The notes under the pieces are model-generated. The model searched no databases. It had not been told where the DNA came from and saw only the letters and a list, made by a program, of their open reading frames with translations. Positions 1 to 9,179 of a stretch of DNA of 56,855 nt are shown here, piece after piece (within the stretch, counting starts at the first letter, position 1; each line of letters begins with the position of its first letter). Both the position numbers and the translations under genes were made by a program. The stretch spans positions 1-56,855 of the forward strand of contig QPMI01000699.1 in NCBI GenBank assembly GCA_004431415.1, in the 5' to 3' direction. The stretch is from Cyanophora paradoxa. Its lineage: Eukaryota; Glaucocystophyceae; Cyanophorales; Cyanophoraceae.

Positions 1-678
1 TTTACGTCTACGTGCATCTGCCTGGCGGTTTCTCGCTTCCTGTAGCCCGTCTCCTTGCCCGTCCACTGCATGCCGAGGGCGTCCTTTCTCCGTATCGGTC
101 GCACCGCCGTCTTCTGGTACTCCTCCCCGAACCAGTCGTCCTTGTAGAAATTCGGCAGGCCGCCCTGCCCCTCCGTTTGCATGAACTTGATGAGGAAATC
201 CGACGCCCGCTTGCCGTCGAATTGCACGCGCGAGTAGTGCACCAGCGTGAGCAGGATGTGCGCGTGGAGCCGCCCCGACCGCGGCCCGTACTCGATGCCG
301 ATGTTCGCGTTGCCCTTCTCCACGTGCGTGTCGTACTGGTCGGACTTGAAATCGAAGCCCTTGGGGTTCGCCTTGTCGGGGTACACCCCCATCTTTATGC
401 ACCGCGCCAGCTGCCTGTCGTCGTAGAAGAGGGCCTCCAGCCCCCTGTGAAAGGCGTCCTGCACCTTGGAGCCCTCTCCCCTGCTCCGCGGCTTGTAGTT
501 GGTCTGGATGGTGATCATGAAATTCGACTCGCGCTGGGCCGATCCCTCCGTTCAGTTTCCTCACGGGCGCCGCGTCCAGCACCTTCTGGAACCACGTCTT
601 GTCGGGCGCCAGCACCTTGTCGTTGATGTTGCCCACCACGATGTGAGTCTCTACCCGGGAGCGGCCGGAGGCGTCCAT
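1..678 (-). CDS. Candidate HUH-superfamily replication endonuclease, partial at window edge and frameshifted
   Basis: The minus strand is open from an ATG at 678 to the window edge after one frame change near 535-545. A stretch reading FMITIQTN is followed about 90 residues later by GRLHAHILLTL, a His-hydrophobic-His signature flanked by hydrophobic residues. A Tyr-rich stretch with YQK follows. That order (beta strand, HUH, then Tyr/Lys) is what rolling-circle Rep and relaxase-type endonucleases show. They nick one strand at an origin and stay bound through a Tyr. The C-terminus lies outside the window, so any fused helicase cannot be seen. An alternative upstream ATG near 747 sits directly behind an ATTTTCT-type element (about 755-766). 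Coding character is clear; the HUH assignment rests on motif reading only. It diverges from the VLTF3 gene. Confidence 0.5.
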   Translation of the reverse strand, partial: MDASGRSRVETHIVVGNINDKVLAPDKTWFQKVLDAAPVRKLNGGIGPARVEFHDHHPDQLQAAEQGRGLQGAGRLSQGAGGPLLRRQAAGAVHKDGGVPRQGEPQGLRFQVRPVRHARGEGQREHRHRVRAAVGAAPRAHPAHAGALLARAIRRQAGVGFPHQVHANGGAGRPAEFLQGRLVRGGVPEDGGATDTEKGRPRHAVDGQGDGLQEARNRQADARRRK

Positions 679-754
679 GCGGAGGTGCGGGTTCGGGGCC
701 GGGCTTGCCTGTTTGCTGCTACGCCCCTCGCGATGAGGTTGAGCATGTCAGACC

Positions 755-780
755 AAGGCCTAGAAAATTTTCCGAGGCTA
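755..780. promoter_or_regulatory. AT-rich promoter-like element between divergent genes
   Basis: An almost palindromic GAAAATTTTC core followed by CGAGG lies between the HUH-like gene (minus) and the VLTF3 gene (plus). Read either way it gives ATTTTCT or ATTTTCC, the element that precedes most viral genes in this window. Two TCACCTGAGC words follow at 821-830 and 841-850. The rest of 679-965 shows no gene. Confidence 0.4.
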
Positions 781-965
781 GGGTGAGCTTCCACGTGGGG
801 CCCCGGGGTACGTTCACACCTCACCTGAGCCTCACATGAATCACCTGAGCAACGCCTTCTGTCACATCTGCGGCCTCACCTGCGGCTGGGACCCACTCGA
901 TTGCGCGAAGCCGTTTGCCACTTCTGCAAGGGAATAGCGCAGCTGCAGTACGAGGACTCGGAGGA

Positions 966-1774
966 ATGGCAGACTCTGGCGAAGTCGATCTCCTGCTCCG
1001 CAACTTCGAGCAGATCCAGCGCTACGGCGCCATCCTTCACGACGAGGGGGACCCAGACTTCGACACTCCGGCACCGTACCCCGCCGCCGCCGCCGCCATC
1101 ACCAGTTCCTACCTCGGGGCCGGAGAGCGCCCCCGCAAGCGCAACCGCCGCACCCAAGGCCCCCAAGGCGAAGCCGCTGTCCCCTGCGGAAATTGCGGCT
1201 CTACCGCCCTCGTTGGCGTTCACCTGGATGGGGATCTGGTTTGCCAAGGCTGCGGTCTGGTCCTGGATCTTTATTATCCGGACCATCAACCCCTGGCTGT
1301 CAGCGAAATCCACAGCAACTACCTGCGGAAGTACCACGTATCTGAGCGACTTAAGCAGCACTGCCTGGAGGATTCTCCTGTACCCGAGGACGTGCTGGCA
1401 GCTATTGCGAGGCGCATGGCAATATCCGCCAAGTTCTCCGGGCTCTGAAGCAGCAGAAGTACATCGAGCGCTGGGCGCAGATCAAGTGGCGCATCACGGG
1501 CGAGCGCCCGCCTCCGATGAGCGCGGAGGATATGGACCGGGTGCAGGAGATGTTCGCCCTGGTGGAGGTCCCCTTCAGCATGTTCAAGTCGCAGGGCAGG
1601 AAGAACATGCTCAACTACAACTACGTTTTCAGGCAGATTTTCGTGCTGCTAGATTTGCCCCAGCACCTCCCCTACTTTCCCTTGCTCAAGAGCAGGCAGA
1701 AACTCTCGGAGTTAGATTCGATTTGGAACAGGATCTGCGAGTACAACGACTGGCATTTCTTTCCTACTCTTTAG
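966..1774 (+). CDS. VLTF3-like viral late transcription factor (one frame change)
   Basis: Poxvirus A2/VLTF3-type factors drive late gene transcription in Nucleocytoviricota. Counted from ATG 966, residues 74-77 (CGNC) and 93-96 (CQGC) form a zinc ribbon. A conserved block follows with Tyr/His-rich and LKQ motifs. The second half reads GERPPPMSAEDMDRVQ, then RKNMLNYNYVF, then FPLLKSRQKL and an IW-C-W tail, which is the family signature in the expected order. The first part stays open to about 1420; the second is one frame over (reading NIRQVLRALKQQKY across the join), so one base is missing near 1415-1421. Length with one base added is about 269 residues. An upstream in-frame ATG at 915 is possible. 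The gene ends one base before the end of the convergent minus-strand gene. Confidence 0.85.
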
Positions 1775-2118
1775 CTACTCTTTAGTGATCGCGGCGGCCT
1801 TCCGCTCGAGCGCCTGCTTGATTCCGAAGCTAGCGCTGGTAGCCTTGATTAGCATGTTCGTCTGCCCGTGTGTAAATCCGAGGATGAACATAATTCCGCC
1901 GGTGGGGTCGTCGTCGAAAACTTGAGGGTGAGCACGTATTTCGAGAGCAGGCCGAGGGAGAGGCCGTTGACGGCGACTTGCGCGGCGAGCTCGGCCGCGT
2001 GGCCCGCCCTATTTTCGCCTTCGTGCGAGGAGAAGGCGGCGTCGATGAGGGAGCCGGATGCCAGGCCGAGGGCGTACTGCACGATAGCCTGGGAGAGCCC
2101 TAGGAGCACCTTTGACAT
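1775..2118 (-). CDS. Small hydrophobic viral protein, unrecognised (one frame change)
   Basis: The first 67 residues (MSKVLLGLSQAIVQYALGLA...) contain two moderately hydrophobic helices. At a TTTT run near 1920 the frame shifts, and the next frame continues as FDDDPTGGIMFILGFTHGQ and ends ALERKAAAITKE at 1775. One added base gives about 114 residues. A stretch of AAATTTCCGAGG on the sense strand lies 11 bases before the ATG. I do not recognise the family. Hydrophobicity suggests a membrane-associated virion component; this is inference. Confidence 0.55.
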
Positions 2119-2153
2119 TTTCCTGGGGCCTCGGAAATTTTTAAGGGGCGCGC

Positions 2154-2497
2154 CTAGGCGTCGGAGTCCTCGTCCTCAGTCTCTTCCTCTTCCGAGCTCG
2201 ATTCCGAGGTTGCAAATCGTCCGGGTCGCGCACGTAAATAACCCTGTCTCCCTCTTCGTCTGTCATCTCTTCCGAGCTGTGAATCCTCGCTGCCCAGCGA
2301 CTCGGCCGCGGCCTCGTCCGCCGCCTCCGACGTGAGGCGCTCCCAGTTAATTCCCAGCGCGTCGCAAATCCTCTCCAGGGCGCTGCTGACCTCGCCGTCG
2401 TTAAAGGGCGAGGAGGGGTCGAGGCTGGCCTCCAGGAGGCAGTCGTAGCGATGGACTCGACGCGGAAGACGGAGGCGATGTGGGCGCTGGGCGACAT
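2154..2497 (-). CDS. Acidic C-terminal viral protein, unrecognised (frame changes)
   Basis: From ATG 2497 the reading MSPSAHIASVFRVES continues, after a shift, as a helical block (LEASLDPSSPFNDGEVSSAL, ERICDALGINWERL). It then runs into an acidic Ser/Glu tail ending EEEETEDEDSDA. Two or three single-base frame changes are needed. A stretch ATTTTTTCTGAGG lies about 20 bases upstream on the sense strand. The product is about 114 residues of unknown role. The tail resembles acidic tails of DNA-mimicking or histone-binding proteins, but that is only composition. It sits between the small hydrophobic protein and the packaging ATPase. Confidence 0.45.
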
Positions 2498-2523
2498 GCT
2501 TACGCACGTGGCCTCAGAAAAAA

Positions 2524-3575
2524 TCAGGCGAGGCCGCGGTGCTTCCTGAAATTATCTATCATGCCGAGGAGCGTCTTGTCCACCGTGCCGTCGTCCGGAC
2601 CCACGAGATTTTCCCGTTGACGGTTTCGCCCTCCCAGTACTCCTTGGATCCGATTCGGAACGGGGGCGGCTCCTCGGCCTTGTAGACGTAAAGGACGTCC
2701 AGAGGGTTCGTAGAGTTGTTGGAAGAATCGATGATAAGGCAGTGGTTATCCTGCGTGTACTCGAGCAGGTAGTAGAAGGCGCGCTGGGATATGATGTCGC
2801 CCCACTCCTTTGCGAGGGCCTCGCGCTGCATCGCCTGCGAGCACTTGAAAATGACAGCCAGATCAGTATTGGAGCGCAGGACGGGATTGATGCCCTTGGC
2901 ATACTGCGTCGTGATAAGGGTCATGATTTTGTAGTGGCGCCCCGCCACGAACAGCTCGTTGAGGGCCTCGTCGTACCGCAGCCGCGCGTCGGAAATCACG
3001 TCGTCGAGCAGCACGAAAAATCGCGGGTCGACGGGATCTTCCTTTCCGGCCAGCACGTCTTCGGACTTGTTGTGCTGCATGATCGCCTGCTGTCTCCTGA
3101 ATAAATGGAAGAGCACGCCCGGGTTGTACTTGGGCCAGATGAAGCGCTGGGGTATGTACTGCTTCCAGTACCCGTTCAGGCGATCGGTCTGGCTGATTAC
3201 GATACCCCCCGGGAAGGTGCCCGAGAGGTTGAACATGAGATCGCGAAGGAAGAAGGACTTGCCCGTGCGCCGCTTGCCGACACAGACGACGGTGGCGTCG
3301 GACTTCACGGTGTTCACGTCGAACCATTTAAGTTCGGGCAGGCAGGCCATGCGCTCGATGCCGCCCGTCTTCGAGTTGTCGAGGAAGGCGTTGACCTGCT
3401 CGGGCGTGAGCTGCATGCCGTCCTCTGTCATGCCCATGGCGCAGCTGCGCGCGGCGGGGGCGGTGCCGAGCCCGAGCCCGAGGCCTGGCCGCGGGGCGGG
3501 GGCGCGGCGCTGCGCCTGCGGGCTGGCGCTGGGCTTGGCGCCTTCGGCTTCTTCGGCTTCTGGGTCCTTGGCCAT
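2524..3575 (-). CDS. A32-like FtsK/HerA-family DNA packaging ATPase
   Basis: This ATPase powers genome packaging into double-jelly-roll capsids. From ATG 3575, residues 100-107 are the Walker A loop GKRRTGKS, preceded by a hydrophobic strand. Residues 186-193 (FFVLLDDV) are Walker B. A later LITTQYAKGINPVLRSN region carries the sensor Gln and Arg-finger-like residues typical of A32 proteins, and the strand VIFKCSQ follows. The N-terminal 45 residues are Ala/Pro-rich and may be a spacer or over-extension; Met47 and Met49 are alternative starts. The C-terminus shifts frame near 2609: the alternative frame reads VGPDDGTVDKTLLGMIDNF and stops at 2524. One added base gives about 350 residues. It diverges from the resolvase gene. 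Confidence 0.9.
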
Positions 3576-3592
3576 TTACCCCCTTCATTCAG

Positions 3593-3599
3593 ATTTTCT
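3593..3599 (+). promoter_or_regulatory. ATTTTCT element before the resolvase start
   Basis: ATTTTCT sits 12 bases before ATG 3612. It lies in the 36-base gap between the divergent ATPase and resolvase genes and matches the element before most other viral genes here. Confidence 0.4.
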
Positions 3600-3611
3600 T
3601 GTGACCTCGGA

Positions 3612-4079
3612 ATGAAGATTCTCGGCGTGGATGTGGGGGTCATTAATTTCGCCTGGTGCCTCATCGAATTCGATCGCAGACAAAGAATCCCAGATTCTCG
3701 ACTGGCAAAAGATCGCCCTCTTCCGTCTGCGCGCTGCTGTGGCCGCCTTGTGGCGCGCCTGGTGAGGTTACTCGCGGCCATAGCGCCTTCGCCTTCCCGA
3801 CCAGATCGCGATCGAGGGCCAGAGGACGGGAATTAATCGCTGCATCGAGTGCACGCTCCACGCCCTCCGTACGGCGTGCGCGGATCGTGAGCCCGCGCGC
3901 CATCAAGCACTTCTTCAAGATCTCGAACCCGAGCTACAAGGAGCGCAAGCGCGGCGCCGTGGACAAGTGCCGCGACCTGTACCCGCCGAGCTGCCGATAT
4001 CGCGGATCGAAACGGCAAGCTTGACGACCTCTGCGACGCCTACTTAATCGCCCTCTACGCCGCCCTCAATCCGTTGTGA
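3612..4079 (+). pseudogene. RuvC-like Holliday junction resolvase (poxvirus A22 type), broken by several frameshifts
   Basis: Five in-order pieces in changing frames together cover a whole A22-type resolvase. These are MKILGVDVGVINFAWCLIEF at 3612 (first RuvC strand with catalytic Asp), QILDWQKIALF near 3690, IAIEGQRTGINRCIECTLHA near 3805 (catalytic Glu), VSPRAIKHFFKISNPSYKER near 3890, and DDLCDAYLIALYAAL near 4023 (final catalytic Asp pair), with a stop at 4079. The enzyme resolves branched replication intermediates before packaging. All acidic active-site positions are still present. At least four indels are needed, with stops in the lead frame at 3763. This is either a decaying gene or a badly read stretch. 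No single ORF spans it. Confidence 0.75.
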
Positions 4080-4270
4080 TCCATTGTGATTCTGGAGGCC
4101 GCAGATGGGATCGTCATGCCGTAAGCCGAGGCCCCTCTGCTGCGAAAATCTGCCGCTGCCCCAGACCAAGCGCGGCTGGGTGCTCAAGGCGGCGTCTACG
4201 TCTGCTGCCCCGGTGCGCCGTCCGCTACTACGCACTTTTCTGAAGGCTGTCTACACCGTAGCTAGATCCC

Positions 4271-4653
4271 ATGGAGCACGCCCACTACTGCTTCAAGTGC
4301 CGCTCCAACACCAAGCTCGCCAACGTCGAGGTGCGTACCAGCAAGAACAACGCCAGGTGGCCGTCGGCTCCTGCACGCAATGCAGCGGCCGCGTCTCGCG
4401 CTTCATGCGCCGGTCCTCGAGGAGGGGCCGGGAGACCAGCCCCCGCCGCAGCGCCCGCAGGTGGCCCACGCCACTGGCCCGGCCGCCGGCTCGAGCCAGG
4501 CACCGCAGCCCCTACGGTCCCGAAGCCCCCGCGGCGCCCGGCCAAGAAGACGGCGGCGCCGGCGGACGACTCGGCGCCCGCGAGAGCCAAGTCCCGAAGC
4601 GCCATCGCGCGCCGAAGAAGTCGGCGAGCGAGCCTGCGATTCTTCAGCAGTGA
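4271..4653 (+). CDS. Small zinc-ribbon protein resembling DUF5679, with basic low-complexity tail (frameshifted)
   Basis: The start MEHAHYCFKCRSNTKLANVE carries one Cys-x2-Cys pair. The second pair, GSCTQCSGR, follows about 30 residues later but one frame over, at 4372-4383. Short proteins with the AYCVKCR...CPxCG layout (DUF5679) are common in algal viruses and Polinton-like elements; their role is unknown. After the ribbon comes an Arg/Ala/Pro-rich stretch of about 80 residues whose true frame I cannot decide; the chosen end is the TGA at 4651-4653. Expect one or two indels. Confidence 0.45.
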
Positions 4654-4654
4654 T

Positions 4655-4845
4655 TCGGCGGCGCAACTGCCCAGTTCACTGCTTCGTCTGCGACTACCCC
4701 CCACCTGCTTCCGGGCCACCTGCAGTTCGGCCACGAGATCACGGTGCGCGCGTGGCGGGCGGGCCCGCCTCGTCTGCAGGCGCTGCGCGCGCGGCCTCTT
4801 CGCCGACTTTCGCAGGATCCGCGACAGGGAGCTCACGGGCAGTAT
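4655..4845 (+). CDS. Possible small Cys-pair protein, frameshifted
   Basis: In one frame NCPVHCFVCDYP and, in the next, RLVCRRCARGLFADFRRIRD would pair to form a zinc-binding unit. The end near 4843 (GQYF, stop) precedes the following gene. No start codon or family could be assigned. It could equally be the C-terminal part of the preceding zinc-ribbon gene. Confidence 0.25.
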
Positions 4846-4897
4846 TTCTAAGTCCCTCCCCAAATTAAGAAATGGCCTCCTGCTGTTCGATAGGGAT

Positions 4898-5121
4898 ATG
4901 TACCAAATGCGCAACCATTTCGAGGGCATCTACCCGCCGCGCGTGCCGCAGGAGCAGTTTCCGCGCCCGCACTACACGGACCACCGCACGCACGGGCTGA
5001 GCAGGCCGGGGGCCGCCCAGCTGCTGCAGCACCACGGGGGCGCGGCGGCGGAGCGCGACTGGTCGCCCCTCTGGATTATAGCGGGGATCCTGGTGGGACC
5101 TCCTCTTCCGACCCAGTGTAA
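4898..5121 (+). CDS. Small protein with one C-terminal membrane segment
   Basis: MYQMRNHFEGIYPPRVPQEQ starts a polar, Pro/His-rich stretch that ends in RDWSPLWIIAGILVG, a single short membrane-spanning segment. The same frame runs on without a stop to 5263. A one-base change after the hydrophobic segment would give a short tail, SSSDPV, and a stop at 5121 just before the next gene, which is more compact and fits the spacing. A TATTTCTAAG element lies about 45 bases upstream. It is probably a small membrane or virion protein; unrecognised. Confidence 0.4.
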
Positions 5122-5146
5122 TTTCTCAGTAGGGTGCTGTGCAACA

Positions 5147-5420
5147 ATGCCAGAGGCGCAGAAGAAGCCCGCGAAAAAGGCGCCCACGAACGGGCAGGAG
5201 AAGCCGACGAAGGCCGAGGTGAAGGAGGCGAAGGAGAAGCTGAAGGCCCGCCCGAATTCCTAAGGGGCCGAAGCCGCTGTACGAGGACGTCTCGCCCGGC
5301 GAAATATTCGTGGCGATGCGCCCGACGAAGCAGGGAAGAAGGCGGCGACAAGAAGGACGGAAGGACGACAAGGCCAAGACCGATAAAATTTCAAAGCCCA
5401 CCCCTAAGAAGAGCAAATGA
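5147..5420 (+). CDS. Lys-rich basic protein (one frame change)
   Basis: MPEAQKKPAKKAPTNGQEKP begins a Lys/Ala/Pro-rich N-terminus. A frame change near 5258 leads into GPKPLYEDVSPGEIFVAMRP and a second Lys/Arg-rich run ending PTPKKSK. The last codons overlap the next gene by ATGA (5417-5420), typical of tightly packed viral genes. TAATTTCTC lies 20 bases before the start. The composition (basic at both ends, short folded-looking middle) suggests a nucleic-acid-binding or core protein. Family unknown. Confidence 0.45.
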
Positions 5421-7447
5421 GGGGGCTCGCCTCGCGTTTCGCGCCGCGCAACGTGCTCGCGATTCCGGGGGGCGGGGACTCGCACATCACGCCCTTCGAA
5501 AGCGATAAGTACGCCCACTTTCAGCAGATGGCGAAAACCGCACTATTCAGGGGCCGCGAGGCCCGGGATCGTCCAGAGGGCCGAGACGAGATCGAAAACC
5601 TCGCGAAAATCGAGGCGCAGGCCATCGCCAACGCCTACTACATTAACAAGTTCCAGCAGATGGAATCCTCGCTCGACCAAGAGTACGAGGAGGGTTTCCG
5701 CTCGTGGCTCATGGGCCAGTCGGCCTTCCATGGCCCGCAAAGGGCGGAAGGAGCAAGCGCCTGCAACGTTGACGGCGCGAACCTGACGATGCTACCAGGC
5801 GTGCGCGATTTCTGCAAGTCGAAGGAGGATCAGATCACTGAGTTCTTAAAGCGCAAGAAGCGGCTGGAGACCCTGGGTCCGATGAACCTCGAAGACGCGT
5901 ACTACTATTACAAGTACATCATCAACGGCGAAGAGTTCAAGCCGACGAGCATCTACGCGCGCGAGCCGGAGGATCCCAGACGCAAGGATTACTCCGATCG
6001 GAACACACAGCAGCCGTTCACGCAGGCCGAGCCCCCCGGAGAGAACGACGAGGGGCCGGGCCCAGACGAGAGCCGCCAGCCGGACAAGCGTGCCAGCGCG
6101 CGCAGGATCGAGGCGAACCTTGCCAAGTTGGTCAAGATTATCCGCGAGCAGAAGGAGCAGGCCGCACGCATTCACACCGACGACAACGAAGCCGTGCGGG
6201 AGGATGCCGCCGAGGCGCTCGGAAACCTTCCCAAGAAGGCGGCGAAGGAGGCCCTGATCCAATCGGCCCTGCCGGGTAAGAAAAACCGCGGGGGTGGGGG
6301 GGGCGACGAGGGCGGCGAGGGGGGCGACGGGGGCGGTGCGCCGCCCCCTGGGGACGGGGCTGAGGACGCGGAGGGTGACGTCGAGATGGGCGAGCCCCCC
6401 ACGGGATCCGGCGTAGAGGAAACCCCCAACCGCCCGCTGCGGCCCCGTAATCTAGAGGATCAGCTGAGAGGCGAGCCCGCCGCTGGCCCGAGCGGTGTGG
6501 CCGCCGAGCCCGAGGCCCCACCCCCCAGCGCCCCGGAGGCCATCCAAGCGGCCGTGGGGGCTGCCGTTCAGACCGCGGTAGAGGCCGCCGTGCAGGCCGT
6601 GACCGGGGAGGAGACCACGGCCGAGGGAGCTCGGCGCATGCGCAGGGCCGTCCGCCCCGAAGACACGCGCAACCTCCTTAAAACGAGCGGCAAGCGCGAA
6701 CCTGCTGAATTCCGAGACGAGGAACTTACAGAGCTTAAGAGGTCCAGGGCGGAATGGCTGAATGCGCTGGTGAATGGAAAACCCCCTCCCCTTGAAGGCC
6801 TTACCCTCACCGATTCCACCGGATACGAGTACTTAGACGTCGACGGACTATCGCGGAACTTTGCCGGGTTCTTGATGGCACGTGGGCTTTACCCCACCAG
6901 ACTTAGCGCAGCAGATCACCGCGCCGCCGTCCCGCAGCTGGCGAAAGTGTACCTTCAGGAAGTCAGTCGCCTTTTTAGCGGAAATCCCGAGATTACGTAC
7001 AGCATCGGGGAGCAGCTCGTCGACATCCGAGATGAGCTGAACGCAACCGCACAGTGGTTGTTCCGCAGCTACCGGAATCAGGAGAAAGAGAGGAAGATCT
7101 ACGGCGGGTGGGTTGAGCCGTTATACCCGAGCGGCGAGGCATCTGATCCCACAAAACGGTGGTCAGGGATCCCTATCCGGCCAGATGATTTCACAAGGGC
7201 CGAACCCGAGCCAACCCCTCGGTGGCTAACCGAGTTCCGGAAGCAGCAGTCTCTTCGTGAGGCCCGCGAAGCCCGGAATCGACGGTTGCGCCCCGAGGAT
7301 GAACCTGCAGTGGAAGAGTTACGAGGCTTCGGTGCAGATTTCGGACCCCTCCTGCCAGCTCGGATGATGGATATCCCACCAATTCAATTCACGGATATGC
7401 CGCGGACGTGGTACAGGCCTTCGCAGGGGCCATCGGGCGCCGCCTGA
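5417..7447 (+). CDS. Large viral protein with acidic/Gly-Pro-rich middle, unrecognised
   Basis: This is an intact 676-residue reading frame, the longest in the viral block, lying immediately before the capsid gene. Residues 1-190 are helical and charged (for example ENLAKIEAQAIANAYYINKF). Residues about 200-270 are a Lys/Glu-rich coiled-coil-like part. Residues about 285-430 are low-complexity Gly/Asp/Glu/Pro/Ala with the alternating AAVGAAVQTAVEAAVQAV helix. The C-terminal 240 residues look folded (NFAGFLMARGLYPTRLS, LVDIRDELNATAQWLFRSYR). Start ATG 5417 overlaps the upstream stop. AAAATTTC occurs about 25 bases upstream. I recognise no domain; position next to the capsid gene suggests a virion protein. 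Confidence 0.7.
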   Translation: MRGLASRFAPRNVLAIPGGGDSHITPFESDKYAHFQQMAKTALFRGREARDRPEGRDEIENLAKIEAQAIANAYYINKFQQMESSLDQEYEEGFRSWLMGQSAFHGPQRAEGASACNVDGANLTMLPGVRDFCKSKEDQITEFLKRKKRLETLGPMNLEDAYYYYKYIINGEEFKPTSIYAREPEDPRRKDYSDRNTQQPFTQAEPPGENDEGPGPDESRQPDKRASARRIEANLAKLVKIIREQKEQAARIHTDDNEAVREDAAEALGNLPKKAAKEALIQSALPGKKNRGGGGGDEGGEGGDGGGAPPPGDGAEDAEGDVEMGEPPTGSGVEETPNRPLRPRNLEDQLRGEPAAGPSGVAAEPEAPPPSAPEAIQAAVGAAVQTAVEAAVQAVTGEETTAEGARRMRRAVRPEDTRNLLKTSGKREPAEFRDEELTELKRSRAEWLNALVNGKPPPLEGLTLTDSTGYEYLDVDGLSRNFAGFLMARGLYPTRLSAADHRAAVPQLAKVYLQEVSRLFSGNPEITYSIGEQLVDIRDELNATAQWLFRSYRNQEKERKIYGGWVEPLYPSGEASDPTKRWSGIPIRPDDFTRAEPEPTPRWLTEFRKQQSLREAREARNRRLRPEDEPAVEELRGFGADFGPLLPARMMDIPPIQFTDMPRTWYRPSQGPSGAA

Positions 7448-7474
7448 AAAATTTTCTCAACGCACCCCTAAACC

Positions 7475-9107
7475 ATGGCTTCCGCGCTCATCTCCACCCC
7501 CACGACCGCCCTCGCGCAGTCGCTCCTGAGCTCGAACTCGTCGGTGCATGTGCCCGACTCCTTCGACACGGCGACGCCGTTCGTGGACGAGGTGCTGGAG
7601 GTTAGCCCCGTGCAGGCCTCGCCCAATTTCGACACCGTCGTCGATTTCGTCGTGCCCCACTCCGGCCCGTTCATCTCCGACGTCTGGCTCCGGGCGACCC
7701 TGCCCGACCTTGCGGACGACACCAAATTTTACCTTCCCAAGGCCGGATTTATTTTGCTCAAGAAGGTCAAGGTGTTCGTGGGGACGCAGCTCGTGCACGA
7801 GTACGAGGGCGCCTACGATGCGATCTACGACGAGCTCGAGCAGGATCGCTCCCTCCCCCACAACGCCAACCTCATCAACGAGTGCTGGGCGCCCCAGCTC
7901 CTGCAGCGCCGCTCCAACCACGGGGCCATGAGCCTCACCATCCAAGGTGTTCGTGGGGACGCAGCTCGTGCACGAGTACGAGGGCGCCTACGATGCGATC
8001 TACGACGAGCTCGAGCAGGATCGCTCCCTCCCCCACAACGCCAACCTCATCAACGAGTGCTGGGCGCCCCAGCTCCTGCAGCGCCGCTCCAACCACGGGG
8101 CCATGAGCCTCACCATCCCACTGCGCATTCTCAACGGCTTCGGTCGCAAGAACGCCGTGCCCCTCTACAAGCTCCGTAGCACCGGCAACGACCTGAAGAT
8201 TCAGATCACATTTGCGCGCCTCAACGAGCTCAACGTCACCTACGCCTCGACGGCAAACCACACGGCCGGCACCAGCGCCGGCAACCTCGAAAGCGTCAAG
8301 CTCATGGTCCGCTACACGCACGTTTCCGCCTACGAGCTGAGCCTCCAGCCCAACAGCGTTACCTACCCCGGCAAGTTCATGCAGTCCTACGAGGTCGGCT
8401 TCAAGTCGGGCGCCGCGATTCGGCTGCCCTTCACCGGAGTTTGCTACGAGCTGGTGGTCGTTGTGCGCGATGCCACGCCGACGGCGGCGGCCAAGGAGTT
8501 CTGGAAGTTCCGGCCCCTCACGAAGATCGGCCTCAAGTGCGATAATATTAAGGTGGTGGACGACTCCGTCCTGGACGCGAATTTCATCCGCACTGTCATT
8601 TGTTCGCGCGAGCACCGCAACGTGCCGACGCGCAAGTTCCTCGAGCTGCTGCAGGGCTTCGCGGCGTCCACCGACGCGGAGGCGCAAAACCTGATTACGG
8701 CGCCCGCCGCCGGGGATGTCGCCTACGACGCAAGGGAGGCCGCGGCGCTCAAGGCCCTCCAGACGGCGCTCCTTGCCAACCCCTGGTCGGGCAACGACAC
8801 ACCCGTCACGACCGTGGAGACGCAGGACAGGACCAACAGCGACATTGTTCCCGCCTCGACCGCGACCGGCCAGTTCGGCGTCGAGTACATCTACTCGCTG
8901 CCCTTCGGCACCGAGGTCGGCGACGACACCAAGATGTTCGGCGGCCTGGACTTTGGCGCCTTCAAGACCGTCGAGCTCACCCTCACGACGGCCAAGACCG
9001 GCGCGGGCAACCCTCCCGCTGCCTTCGAGGGCCACGCCACCATCTACTGCCGCTACTACAACGAGATCAGCTACGTGGGCGGCGGCGCCTACCGCCGTTT
9101 CCAGTAG
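7475..9107 (+). CDS. Double-jelly-roll major capsid protein, interrupted by an internal duplication
   Basis: Two open segments, 7475-about 7943 and from about 8116 to 9107, together form one capsid protein. The N-terminal part has the strand-rich signature of NCLDV/Polinton-like capsids (FDTVVDFVVPHSGPFISDVW, LPKAGFILLKKVKVFVGTQ). The C-terminal part has IRLPFTGVCYELVVVVRD and ends RYYNEISYVGGGAYRRF. An exact 175-bp direct duplication (7769-7943 repeated at 7944-8118) shifts the frame. Without the second copy the frame is open and codes for 485 residues, normal for small relatives. ATTTTCT lies 17 bases before the ATG. The long antisense ORF across this gene is a shadow. Confidence 0.88.
7769..8118. 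repeat. Exact 175-bp tandem duplication inside the capsid gene
   Basis: Bases 7769-7943 recur as 7944-8118 with no difference that I can see, joined at a CCAAGG junction. 175 is not a multiple of three, so it breaks the reading frame. Perfect identity means it is either very recent or an assembly artefact. Confidence 0.9.
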
Positions 9108-9179
9108 TCGCCTAGCCCCCTCCCCTGTACGCCGATTTGAACCAATAAATTTTCCCATTGGGATCCTAACCGAGGCACG

